Shown: in pieces, positions 48,925-59,927 of the stretch
Position numbering within the stretch: position 1 is the stretch's first letter
Layout: every line of letters begins with the position of its first letter
From: Augochlora pura
Lineage: Eukaryota > Arthropoda > Insecta > Hymenoptera > Halictidae
Direction: 5' to 3'
Assembly (NCBI RefSeq): GCF_028453695.1
Contig: NC_135781.1
Coordinates: forward strand, 15,747,640 to 15,811,639
DNA: 64,000 nt
Position numbers and translations under genes: made by a program
The notes under the pieces: model-generated
What the model saw: the letters and a program-made list of their open reading frames with translations, nothing else
What the model was told of the DNA's origin: nothing
The model's database searches: none

Positions 48925-50237
48925 GTATACACAAAAGTATTGTTTTACCATTATTGTTATTATTATTATATTCTACCATTAATAAATATATTCAATATAC
49001 GACACAGAAGGTATCGAATCTGCTAACTCCGATTTCGATAAAATTACTGTAGGAAGCAGTTTTCGAGAAAGATATTTCTCAGTCACCACTGTCCTTGAAG
49101 GAAGGAATTAAAAGTACATTTAAGGGATGTTTTCACCCTTTCAACATGGTTACAAACTATCGGATTGCTTTCAAATTTTGCACACGTAATTATTGTCGCG
49201 AGTGTCATGATTTAGATGGTCGGAAAAATAAGTCCATTTCCTTCTGCCAGTGAGACGATTCATTTTCGGACCTCCTCGCTGATTAGCGACAAGAAAACCG
49301 AGTTCAGGTCGATTAACCGAATAATTTGCTAACAGAGTAACGATGCTCGTGGTCCGGCACCGCGAGCGCAAGGAGCGCCGGGTGGCTGGAAGTGGCACAG
49401 TTTATGACAACAGAAGCGGATATTACGCGAGCGAAACCGGCGCTAGAGAGATCCGACGGCTCGATCGTGCCACGACACCGGTAAGAACGGGTCTCACGGG
49501 CGTCGGCGGACACGGCCGATGAATAATTCATCAGCGTTTTAGATTCGAGATAAATTTCCGGTCGGGGAAAATTACTTTCGCAGTCAAATCGACCGTAAAA
49601 GATCCCCGGGGCCGATGATCTCCTATTGGCCGTTGACAGAATAGGACTCGGCCGGGCGTTGCGCACGCGATCGCCCGCGTAATAAGATCGTGAAAGGACT
49701 CGATAACGAAGTTAGTAGCCGAGTTCGAAACGCGATAACACGCGCCGCCATTTCCGCAAGCGGCGGCGGTGCGCGCGGATCTTGGCTCATCTCGCGGATA
49801 CGCGTCAATCATCGTGCCAATCGGCCAGCTCGCCGATGTCAATCGGTCGGACAATACCTTCCAGCGTATCGCCTGCGCGATCAAGTCCCGCCAATTTCCG
49901 CTCGAACGCCAAACCTTCAAAGAACGTCCATCCAGTCTGATAGCACTGTCCGACGCATATTTTGTGCCCCGATAACCAACGGCCGGTTCTTGTGCTGCTT
50001 CGCGCATTCAATATGAACGTGAAACTGATTCTCTCCGTCGTCGCCTCCGATGCTTGTGAAACCAAAGAAAATTCAGAAAAATCGATTCGTTCACAACTAG
50101 AGATTCATATTTCACGTGTATGTCAGGATGGACTTTAGAAATACTTGGTGAACATTTTTTTACACGATTTTTATCGTGATACCTCTTAGCATTATGATGA
50201 AACAATAACCTACGAAATATCTAAAATTAATTCGATA
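48925..50237. other. Gene-free stretch with GC island
   Basis: Positions 49170-50050 form a CpG-rich island in which frames of 68-158 codons are open on both strands at once. The longest (minus, 49531-50007) has no recognisable domain or splice structure. It could be a regulatory island. No gene is called. Confidence 0.4.
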
Positions 50238-50423
50238 ATGGGAAGACGTGACGCGTCAATTAAAAAAAAAATCAAACTCGAATTTTTAAGCAAAGATCCT
50301 GACACGTGGAAACATGAGGAACATAAATATGGGTTAAACATCGTTCAACGATTAAAGGTTGTCAACGATACTACTGAAGGTGGGGTTAAGCTTATGGAAG
50401 AATATAAGAAAATAATATCTTAA
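50238..50423 (+). pseudogene. Fragment of a repeat-associated insect protein gene
   Basis: The 61-codon frame contains DPDTWKHEEHKYGLNIVQ followed by LKVVNDTTEGGVKLMEEYKK. The VVND-T-(A/T)E-x-GVKL pattern recalls the C-terminal part of a large, repeated family of uncharacterised arthropod proteins found in transposon-rich genomes. This recognition is from memory, not a search. In that family the chain continues well beyond this point, whereas here it stops soon after, and nothing homologous is visible upstream of the ATG. It is best read as a truncated copy. Its function is unknown. Confidence 0.45.
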
Positions 50424-50896
50424 ACATTAGGAAAGAAAATAATATATAGTGATGAAAAATTAATGACAACAATTTAAAAAATTTTAAGTTTGATGCGGTA
50501 CGTCTTCTCGTTTCTCGATTAATTTTATATTGTGCATAGGTTATTTTTTCATAAAATGGCACAATCTTGGGAGGCGTCTAGATAAAAATTCGATGGTCGA
50601 TAAATAAGATCCACCCTAGTATACAAGTATAACAAACGAATTTGTATTTCAGTATCTGTCGAAAATCAAGATCTCTAATGACAAACTATAGTGGTAACTC
50701 GGTAAGGGTAAAAAAACTGTTGCGTAATATTTTCCTAATCTGGCGGCTCAATAAATCTACTATGGCGCTCAAAATGATCTGTTCTACATTTTTTATTGAA
50801 ACATTTTTAATATTATATCCACCTTTGTAAGAAACGATTAAATAAATTTCTTAAATCAAACACACTTTATAATAAAAATGCTGAAATAACTAGATA

Positions 50897-50970
50897 AATT
50901 CAGTCTTGTAATTCTCATAAAACAACACATGTCACACGTTTTCAGTACTCGGTATATTTAGCGTTAAATA
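50897..50970. repeat. Dispersed repeat, copy B
   Basis: This is the partner of 14800-14872, sharing blocks around AACAACACATGTCA and CTCGGTA at about 70 percent identity by eye. Copy B lacks the 68-bp tandem array that follows copy A. Confidence 0.45.
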
Positions 50971-51674
50971 TACATGCATTTGTTCATATATACCGAATTG
51001 TCCCGACAGTGTTGCACCGTGTTAGATAGACTTAAAAAGAAACTTAATAATGACAATAATGAAAAAAAAAAGATAAATTTTCAAGCAGTAAGCTGACCCG
51101 TGTGACGTTGTTCCACGTGCTAGTCAGCGAACAATCGACGGGAAGTCAGCATAACCGCTGCGATACATATTGAAAAGCGAAAAAGAGAATATCGCAAACG
51201 AGCTGAGTCAGCGATAAGGTATCTTAACTTGCCGCGATTATTTGCAGTGGTGGTCTCCTCGTAAATTTCACTGGATAAAATATGAGAGGAACATTACGTG
51301 CCCCGCACCGCTGACTGATGAGCCGCTGAATTACCTTTATCGGTCCATTCTTATCAGAGACTAAACATCGCGGAATTCGCGTTTCTCGATTGCGTGGTAA
51401 ATTCGGCGGTCTCCACCGACGAGAGAAATTCACCGGAAGGTCAAAGTTCATCCGTCCAATTGATCACCAGTCTTGTACATATATTCCGCTGTATTACGAT
51501 GAATAATGACTTCTTATTTGCATTAAATGATAAGAACTTTTGGTAAAAAATTTCCATTTATAAAGATTTCATAAATCTTGCTCTGTGCTTTTGTCATTGT
51601 TTCATTACCGTAGGTCACGTGTATGCAGAATATAAGCATGCGATCGTTATACATAACCATGTCAATTTTCATCC
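50971..51674. other. Gene-free stretch
   Basis: Mixed composition with only short frames. Positions 51100-51460 are GC-richer. Nothing is recognised. Confidence 0.45.
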
Positions 51675-51819
51675 TTAACTCCTTGCCACGCATGCAAGTA
51701 AACGTGAATATACATGTTTATATAATCAATATAAAGTTCATTTCTTTTCTAACAGATTATTGCGATTGACAAAGATCTAATCATTATAATTGTAAAAGAA
51801 TGGTACGGCAAGGGGTTAA
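51675..51819. mobile_element. piggyBac-like MITE, 145 bp
   Basis: TTAA lies at both ends. The left repeat is CTCCTTGCCACGC and the right, read inward, is CCCCTTGCCGTAC, identical over CCTTGCC. It is among the shortest elements of this type in the window and is non-coding. Confidence 0.75.
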
Positions 51820-53552
51820 GTGAATGAACTTGTGAGAACATGTCGATTTTTAAGAAGATACGGGATCTTATGGTCGAGACGCCATGTCATATCTATGATC
51901 TGAATAGAACGTGTCCTTTGGGAACTTCCCTGACAAGATTAATGGATTTCTTTGCTAACGAGTGTTTTATGTTAAGGTACGTAGCTATATTCTACAATTA
52001 TAATAAAATGTACGCTTTCGAAACAAAAGAATTGTTTGAATAATAATCTCCCTTTCAGATTTTTGTACCTAAAAAGTGTTGTACGATGTGCATGACATAT
52101 TGAAGTTAGATCACTGTAAATGAAGAATTCATGAAAATTCGATCCGATTTTATCTGGTAGATGAATAAAGGATTTTTAAGCATGAATCTAGATGAATTTC
52201 TTATTTTGGATGCAGCATCTAAAAGAGTACTATTGTTCAGGCATTTTTATGAATCACGAAACGATAATATTAATGCAAGTGATTTTAATTACAAGTCGTA
52301 ACTATCTAAAACATCTTACATTATGAAATCATTGTAAATCGATAAAAAAAAATAAGTTGTTTTAAAATTGACATAAACAAGTATTTTCGAATTTAGCAGT
52401 GGAAAAATAGCAATGCTGCTATTAATGTACTATTTTTTGTCGTAAAATGACATACAAACGAACTTAACCAGAAAAGAAACAAGAGAAAAATGTTAATGTT
52501 TTCATAGAAAAAACAATTCTCTTTGAACAATTTTGTTCAGCTATGCTGTGCAAACCTCGAACCTCGCAGGTGGTTTTTATATTCTTTAAATAATAATTCT
52601 TGTAGTTTCAAAATATTTTATTCTGTTACAATATTTTTATTTTTAAAATATTTTAATTAACTATCTTTATTCAAATTTCGCAGATGAGTCATGCGTTTTA
52701 CAATTTTATACTGTTTATTTTATATACTTTTATTTTTTATACTGTTAATTTTATACTTTTGCAATCTTTTGTTTGCCAAGTTGCGTTCTTTCTTATTATT
52801 CCCTTATATATTCAACCAGCATTTAATTTTCTTGTCGGAATACTTAGCTCCAGTCATTTAAGAATATTAATATCCTTAGAGAAATTTCGTTGATTGTAGT
52901 TCACTCAAGTTTCATTACCTCGCATTACTGACCTAGAAGCCACCGATAGCACTTCCGCCGACTCATAGACAGCAAGTTGGTTGATTTACAGCGCCACGGC
53001 GAAAACACCGGGACACGATGATAATATCGCGAACGCTTAATTACCAGGACTCTGAAAACGCCCAGGGCGAAGCCAAAGATTTACCGTGCGCCCACCGCGC
53101 GTTCTTCGACCCTTTTTCGCCCCCGCGAGAGAGAGCGCGTGTAATAACGTGCTCGTGCGAAATTGCGCCGAGGATGCAGCAGCATCCCACATTCTCGTTA
53201 TATTTCATATGCACTTTGTCAAGCGCGCGAGGCTCGAGATGAGACGAGAGGATCTCACGAGCGTGAAGAAGCCCTCCTCCTTGACACTTTATCCGGAGAT
53301 CCACGCGGCGAAGGGGAACGGGCCGTGACGAGCAATTAATTTCGCGCTCGTCGAATATTTGACGGCGGTTCCGGCGAAACTTCGGTCCGTTGTGGTCGCG
53401 CGCCTCGCGCACAACCCGCTGATCGATAATTTCTCGGAAGAAAGGCACCGTTAATGAGCATGTTCCTCCTCCCCAGCTAGGAACTGGAACAATCTTTCCG
53501 CGTTTATACCGGGACTCGAATTTGGGATCACCCTCGAATAAGGCATCAAGAC
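51820..53552. other. Gene-free stretch with GC island
   Basis: AT-rich DNA to 52900 is followed by a CpG-rich island at 52930-53480. Frames there are open on both strands (135 codons minus, 80 plus), so neither is called. No splice-bounded exon is seen. Confidence 0.4.
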
Positions 53553-54014
53553 TTCACCCTTTGCACTCTGCTGTCCCCTCTCAGGGGACATTAACTTTGC
53601 TATCACGAAAAATTAACTTATTCCAGCACAACTTGTTAAGAAGTGCTTGTTTCTCTGAAGTTTTCTCTTGAAATGGCACAAAAAATCAAATTAAGATATG
53701 GTAAAATTACTATAATAAGATGTATAGAAAAACTACGTCAAACTAGTTATTATCGTCGAACATGCACAAATCAGCCTGCAGTGCAGTTTGGAGAGTGTTT
53801 CAAAATTTATTATACTGTACAAAATTATAGAAAATAAAATATTGATTTTTTTACAGATAGATACTCCTCGATGTCAACGAATTTGTATAAGTCCAGTGTC
53901 ATTATGATACGTTACTAAATAATATGAGGGTTCGTAAATGTTCGTCTCTACAACAAAGTAGCGCTCAATAGCTGGTAGCTAACGTTCAGAATGGTTCGGT
54001 GTGCAGAGAGTTAA
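53553..54014. mobile_element. Probable TTAA-type MITE with internal hairpin
   Basis: The left end is TTCA (decayed TTAA) then CCCTTTGCACTC. The right end is TTAA, read inward as CTCTCTGCACAC (8 of 12 agree). Just inside the left end, 53572-53590 is a perfect 8-bp hairpin (TGTCCCCT, 3-base loop, AGGGGACA). There is no coding capacity. The 462-bp length is large for the group, and the pairing of ends is moderately secure. Confidence 0.5.
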
Positions 54015-55623
54015 AAATACAGTGGATCTCGAGTATTCGATCCTGTAATATTAGAATTCTCTATTCTCCAAATACGCTTCGATTGCAGTCAGCTGAATCT
54101 AAGGCGATGCATATGCGAAACTCGATAAATCAATAAAAATTAAAACTGGCTGCGTAAGTAACTGTTTATGACTCTACAGCTTTTTCCACATCAATTTTTC
54201 AAATATATTTTCTGATGTACTTAGTGTAAATTGTTAGTCTTTTTCATGTTTTTTGATTCGTGATAGTATTGATTTTTGATAGTTTTTTCATTAGTGTTAT
54301 AACACTAATTTATTTAATTTCATTTTCTGAAAACTGAATAATTTATACACGGTAATGTAGTGTGGGAGTTCGAAATTCTATTGCCTTTACAGTCGAAGAA
54401 GAAATTGTGAACTACAATAACTAAACCAACGTTTGACATCCCAAAAATTACGACTTTTTAAGTTATTTATTTAGTAGTTATTTATGAAGTTATTTTAAGC
54501 TATTTTTATTATTGACCACAATTCGATTCTTCAGAGTTACATATGTGCACGTGCAACTCCTATTTATTTATACATATATTTCTTTAAAACTGCATTAAGT
54601 ATAAAAGAATGGTTGAAATGAAAATTCAATAGTTTATTTATGCATTCTTAAAGAAGATATTAAAGTACAAAATTTCACCACTGCATTTATGGCAATTTCA
54701 ATTTTTTCTATCGTTATAAACCTCTTTATAAACGAGGATGTGCATGTTAAATTTATCGGACAACAACGTAATTTGTAAATAATTTGTGTACATGCAAAGT
54801 AGTGTTGCTCATTTTACCTCGTCGCCTTAATGTCATACGAAGGTCAGACGTATTCTGCTTAGCAAATATTTATGGCCCGGAAATCTCGTTAATACGTTAC
54901 CCTATACAAGCTCTTTAAGTTCAATGCGATCTCTTCTCTTCCGATCAAGATTAATGGAAACGTGTTCGTTTTCTTTCTTCTTACAGGCAGTTCACCCTGT
55001 ATACACACTGTGTCATTACCTTCGCGATGGACTACTGTCAATTTATATGTAAAGCATGGCATACTAATTCAAGGGAGAGTCGAGCGGTACCGACCTTCTT
55101 AAGTTTTTGTCTTGTAACTTGGGTTGGCCTCGAAGAAAATCAGATTTAAAAATGCAAATTGCTAACATAAATTAAACGTACGGTGAAAATTGGTTTATTT
55201 AAGTGTGACAAAAATCAAATTCAAAAGGATGTAACTTGCTACTTAATATGTGTTTGGATATAACTAACTAAGAACGTCTCGGAAAACTCACATAAATGTT
55301 ACAATAGAAGAATTTAATTTAAAAAAGGCAGGATACTAATTCTTGTTTTAATATTACCTATCTTTGAGATGTTAGTATATAGTAAATAATTAGCGTGTCC
55401 AACGTTGTCGGCAATTTTTAGTATTGATTATGTTTAAAAATTATATTAATAATATTTCTACCGCCTTGTAAATATTAATACAATCATTATTGTTTCCTAC
55501 CAACGATTAATAAATAATAAATCTTCTTAGGGAGAATACGTATATACCACACAAGAATAATGTATTTCTTACTTTAATAATTTCTTATCACTTAACTGAA
55601 CTATTAGCGTTAAGTAAGAATAT
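54015..55623. other. AT-rich stretch with orphan plus-strand acceptor
   Basis: A strong acceptor (TTTTCTTTCTTCTTACAG) ends at 54986 on the plus strand. Two frames stay open after it, one for about 50 codons (starting QFTLYTHCVITFAMDYCQF), but no consensus donor or poly(A) context follows. I do not call an exon. The rest is AT-rich and featureless. Confidence 0.4.
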
Positions 55624-55866
55624 TTGACACTTTACTGACCGATCATTCGGCCGTAAACATTTTTATATTTTCATGACATTAGCATTAAACAATGTTTATT
55701 TTATCGATTTTATTTATATTATTCGTCGCATATCTACTATTTAAAAAATTATATAATAATATCTCAATAATAGATAGCAAGTTATTGGTTGTCATGACAA
55801 CCGACTCACAGGCTACCGATCAGAGTAAAAAGCCGATTTATAGTTTATCGGTCGGTAAAGTGTTAA
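55624..55866. mobile_element. TTAA-type MITE, member of a three-copy subfamily
   Basis: The left end is TTGA then CACTTTACTGACCGATC. The right end is TTAA, read inward as CACTTTACCGACCGATA. The two repeats agree at all but two of 17 positions. Relatives lie at 29488 (same orientation) and 59432 (opposite orientation). The interior holds a TTTATTATATTATTCGTCGC-like block. Confidence 0.75.
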
Positions 55867-56476
55867 ACAATACAGTTTATATATATATAAAACCTCCACA
55901 TTAGTATAATGATCTTAGTTCGATCAACGAATGAGAATAAAACGTTACGAGGACCCGAATACTTCTTCTCTCAAGACCATTTAACTTCTCGACCGTCCTA
56001 TAACTACATTTTATATCATGAGCGATGAAAATGATTATTCTTCTCAAGTTTACGTTATCGTTGTATCTGATTCTCGAAATGGATCGTGTTACCGTACGAG
56101 GAAAGCGTCGTATTTCGAGACTTAACATCGCTATCGATTATTTCCGCTCGTCGAATCGACGGGATGCATGAGAAAATGGGAACGCATTCCTCGGCGATTC
56201 CGTCGCGGCCTTTCGCGAATATCCGATTCCGCGGCAACCTTCCTCAGGTATCCGATTTCGTGGCAATGTTTAATATTAGATGTTGCTTGAACTGGACGAG
56301 TTCATTAAGTACGGATCGGTTAGCCAGTTTGATTGAGTTTGGACGGTGAGTTCGAGCTGCCAATACTGGCCGTGGCCTGGACACAATCTTAATTAGACAC
56401 GAACATTAATTACGATCGATCGTCGTTTAAAACGAAGCAACTTTCTACAGATTGGATCAAAAGATTTCTAGCTCTT
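55867..56476. other. Gene-free stretch
   Basis: Balanced composition at 56050-56400 with overlapping short frames on both strands. Nothing is recognised. Confidence 0.45.
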
Positions 56477-56613
56477 TTAACACTGAACCTACCGAAAAAC
56501 TACCATCGCTTTAAAACTGCGACAAAGCTTATACAGACACCTCCTTATTTTTATCGTACTGAATATTTTAATATTACGGATTATTTCGACCGTCGCGATA
56601 GGTTCAGCGTTAA
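56477..56613. mobile_element. piggyBac-like MITE, 137 bp
   Basis: TTAA lies at both ends. The left repeat is CACTGAACCTACCG and the right, read inward, CGCTGAACCTATCG (two differences in 14). It is the smallest complete element in the window and is non-coding. Its ends resemble those of the intronic element at 12940. Confidence 0.8.
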
Positions 56614-57203
56614 GTAGTTCCAAGAATTTTAGCGATCAATTTAAATATTTATCTGAAAATCGGCTTAACGATAGAGTGAACCTTCGACTTAAGAATGGTA
56701 GTTCTAGAAGCTTCAGATCGCTCTTAAACTCGTCGGAAGCTTTTAGTTCAAGTTGAAAATGGGACGAAAATGTTCCAATTCGATGAACAGTGTTACGAGT
56801 CTTTCATGCTCAGAGTATCAAGAAACGAGTATCCTTTCTAAACAACAAGAAACCATCTAGCGAGTTGAATGGAATTAAATCATTTGTACAAAACTGCATG
56901 ATCTGATTAACACGTTGACTGCCAATATCGCGTCTGATAGCACTGTTCTGAATCTCTGTGCATTAAATAGACTGTTTCGATTTCGCAAGATCGACGCGCG
57001 AATCGATTCAGTAGCAATGGCTATCAACGACCACCATGGCAGTGAATATGTTGGAATGTGGCAAGCAATTTGTCCGATGATTACAGTGATTTGCATTCTC
57101 TCGATTTTCAGAGTGGATGGTGGAAAACTCGTGGATTACTACACAGCCAAAAAGACATCGATTGACACATTCTTCGTGGTTTCACTCTACGTACCACGAC
57201 TAC
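56614..57203. other. Balanced stretch flanking the splice site
   Basis: A TTAA-type left end (TTAACACGTTGACTGCC) lies at 56909-56925 with no convincing right partner. The best candidate is ATAACACGTT read inward near 57497. A 101-codon plus-strand frame (56915-57220) and a minus-strand frame overlap here. Neither has a recognisable domain. Confidence 0.35.
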
Positions 57204-57245
57204 CTGGCTGCTGCTCGTAGTCTCGGTCTACGGCGGGGTACTCAC
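57204..57245 (-). other. Candidate 42-nt microexon, minus strand
   Basis: On the minus strand a strong acceptor (CTCTTTGTTTCAG) is followed by 42 nt and then CCAG|GTAGTC, a fair donor. The length is a multiple of three. Only one of three frames is open. It is phase 1 on both sides and encodes EYPAVDRDYEQQP between split codons. A frame-neutral insert of this kind is typical of alternatively used microexons in neuronal genes. Against it, the first six bases are GTGAGT, so the acceptor may instead be part of a zero-length recursive-splicing site. Confidence 0.4.
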
Positions 57246-57265
57246 CTGAAACAAAGAGAAAAAAA
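57240..57265 (-). promoter_or_regulatory. Recursive-splicing ratchet-point-like site
   Basis: Read on the minus strand, TTTTTTTCTCTTTGTTTCAG is joined directly to GTGAGT, so an excellent 3' splice site abuts a consensus 5' splice site at 57246/57245. A branch-point-like CTGAT lies about 20 nt upstream. In Drosophila, recursive splicing removes very long introns stepwise through such zero-length exons. If functional, it implies that a long minus-strand intron crosses this place. No coding exon of that gene is identified nearby. Confidence 0.5.
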
Positions 57266-58777
57266 CCATCAGCGTTATTTAACAACAGTTCCCAGAAATT
57301 CACGTCGCGTGACGAGTCACTTCGCGCAACCGAACGTGTGTGCCTAGGGAACGCGTTCGCGAATTTTCTTTGAAAAACGGAAAACGCTTACCGAACTAAT
57401 TTAATATATACGTTATGCGGATTTTCACGATTGAATTTCAGTTTAGTCATTGTGCTGATTCATCGTGAAATTCGCGTTTGACTAATGGAACGTGTTATCG
57501 CTCGCGGCATGAAGAATTCGACTTTCTTGGGCCATTTCGCACGGTATCTGATCGGAGTTCTCTTTTTCATATCGCAATGAAATATATTTATTATTAGAAT
57601 AAGGATATTAAAAGCAACGTAATAGCAGTAAGAATAATAAAGTGGAAGTAATAGATATGAAAATATTAAAATGAACGTAATAGGATAATAAAATAAATAT
57701 AATAGAATGAAATAAAATATACCTAAATAACTATATCAAATAATTGTTATCTTTAGTATTTGAATTGTTAATTTCTATTTACTAAAGAAACAACTGAAGA
57801 AAAACAATTTGCACCTATACCAGAGTAACATTTGCGCTGTAAATCAGCGTTTTATGTTTGATTTCTACCACGTGATTGTAAAGAAACACATAGTGAACGG
57901 CTTTCCGTCGGATCGATCCGTTACGCACGATTATCGCTTCGTAATTGTTCATTACGAGATAAATTAATATACGCCCTCCATATTGGTTCGTCACACAGTT
58001 TCTAATTTACGCACTTCCGGCGGGATAGCCGTTAGGGGTTGATTGGCCGATATTCGCCACTACGACATCCCAGATTGGCCTCCGATTGATTTTGCTGACT
58101 ATCCGGGGAACGCTGCGGAACGCGGACCAACTGGAACTTTTCATTTCCGATCACCATCCTGCCTGGAACGCTGACCCGTGGGCGTGGGTCCGCTCGGTCA
58201 TACCAAACAATGGTGGGAATAAGAATGGCGTTACGTAATAGAGCGGAACTGGAGTACGATCTTGAGGGTTCATTGATGATGTCTCGACGGCGTCTTCGAG
58301 ATATGAATTCAGATTGCGATATTAATTATTCAATTGAGCTCCACGCGGTTCGTTGAACGAGGTTTTAACGGCAATACCCCCTGAGTGCCACCATTTTGTC
58401 TCGCTGCCGAGGCTTCGATAAAGATTGTTCTATCAAAAATTAGTGCTCAACAACTATGAGATTTTTAAGAAAATTTCCTAGTAACCATTTCACACGAATG
58501 ATATACAAACAAGATATCCTCACGGCGTGACAAGAGGGTGTTGACGAATTTTAAGAAACTACTGAGTGGTAATGTAGGAATATAAAAGAAAACAAAATCG
58601 AACAAGAGTTACATTTGGGAATTGTTCTCTGCAAAGAAATGTTTTCGTATTTCACACGGATCATTAGAAATTATGTTACTGTAGGAATACATTTGATAAT
58701 AATTTCGTTTAAAGTTAAAAAACTATAGACTAGAATAATTAACAGAAAAATACCGAAACTGAGAACACGACTACTCG
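57266..58777. other. Gene-free stretch
   Basis: Positions 57600-57720 are AT-rich with repeated AATAGNA(A/T)-type strings. Positions 58000-58300 are GC-richer. No exon or element is supported. Confidence 0.45.
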
Positions 58778-58857
58778 ACAACTCTTAGACTTCTTTACAC
58801 CTCGACTTCCAGAACAACTCTTAGACTTCTTTACACCTCGACTTTCAGAACAACTCC
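58778..58857. repeat. Tandem repeat, 36-bp unit, 2.2 copies
   Basis: ACAACTCTTAGACTTCTTTA begins units at 58778 and 58814, and a partial third starts at 58850. The two full units are almost identical, indicating a recent duplication. Confidence 0.85.
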
Positions 58858-59431
58858 ACCCGTCCCTTTCAATAGACAAAAACTGTTAGCCGATCTTCGT
58901 TGTTTAAGTTGTTGCCATTGCAACGGCGAATGACGCTCGCTCTTTTTAAATACGCACGTCGAGATGCTGTTGTTTCAAAACCGCAAGAGACGTGTATACC
59001 ACGTCGATAGACATTTTTCGCAGAAACAAAAACGACGTGTCCGTCACGTCGGCTAACAGTTGGATCGTTCATTATTCGAGCTAACAGTCAATGTAACGCC
59101 TTACCGCATGTTATATTGTAGAGCACGGCATGGCTACCGAGAGTTTAGTAGCGCAAGTGGTGAATGTCGCGCCTCTTGGTCCCTACATTGTCTTAAAAGC
59201 TACATTGTCCTTACAATCTAACGATTGTCTTACATTTACGATACTACAGTAATATGCAGCAGTAGGCAAATCCAATCAGTGCATTTCTTTTATACCGAAG
59301 TAGGAGTTCTCGAGGAAACCCCTCAAAGTAGAAACGCCCACACGTCGACACGATTTTCCTGTTCAACGATGATCGAAGACCAGGACACTTTTTTCTAAAA
59401 CATCGACGCGAACAGTACGACTTCATAACTC
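58858..59431. other. Gene-free stretch
   Basis: Balanced composition with only short open frames, the longest on the minus strand (67 codons at 58869-59072 and 64 codons at 59244-59438). None has a recognisable domain. Confidence 0.45.
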
Positions 59432-59661
59432 TTAACATTTTACCGACCGGTAGCCTATAAATCGGTTTGTCCCCTGATGGATAGTCTGTGAATAGGTTGT
59501 CACTGCAATTACTGATTTATTATCTAATATTACGGTATTATTACATAATCTTTTAAATATTTAGATGCCTTTCGCGACGAATAAAACAAATACTGTTTAA
59601 TGCTAATATTATGAAATTATAACAATGTTTATGGCCGAATGACCGGTCAATAAAGTGTTAA
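59432..59661. mobile_element. TTAA-type MITE, member of a three-copy subfamily
   Basis: TTAA lies at both ends. The left end is CATTTTACCGACCGG and the right, read inward, CACTTTATTGACCGG (three differences in 15). It is inverted relative to the copies at 29488 and 55624: the CGGTAGCCTATAAATCGG block lies at its left end, whereas the others carry the complementary block at the right. It is 49 bp from the mariner-like element at 59711. Confidence 0.8.
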
Positions 59662-59710
59662 AACCGTCGTGCACCTGAGATGACGATAATCGACCGGGAA
59701 TCACTAAATA

Positions 59711-59925
59711 TTCGATCTACCGGAAAGTTCTGCCTGTTCTTGATATGAAAGAAAATAATAAATTTTATGTGCATTTAGTAATGTTTATTTTACTGTACAG
59801 TTTACGTCTTTACTTATGCCCTCATGCTAGCAATGATTGCAATTTATAAATATCATTTTTGAAGAGTGTATCAAAAATGTGAACTTAAAATACCATCATC
59901 GAACATAACTTTTCAGTACATCTAA
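59711..59925. mobile_element. Internally deleted mariner-like element, 215 bp
   Basis: The left repeat is TTCGATCTACCGGAAAGTTC and the right, read inward, TTAGATGTACTGAAAAGTTA (15 of 20 agree). TA flanks both ends (59709-59710 and 59926-59927). It aligns with the 40850 element in the left end and in the block before the right end (GCAATTTATAAATA against GCAATTTGTAAATA). There is no transposase frame. Confidence 0.75.
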
Positions 59926-59927
59926 TA

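Noticed and set aside
49531..50007. 158-codon minus-strand open frame
   Set aside because: It lies in a CpG-rich island with equally open frames on the plus strand, with no domain, no splice signals at the edges and no codon periodicity that I could see.
53041..53448. 135-codon minus-strand open frame
   Set aside because: Same situation: GC island, overlapping plus-strand frame, no recognisable domain or splice structure.
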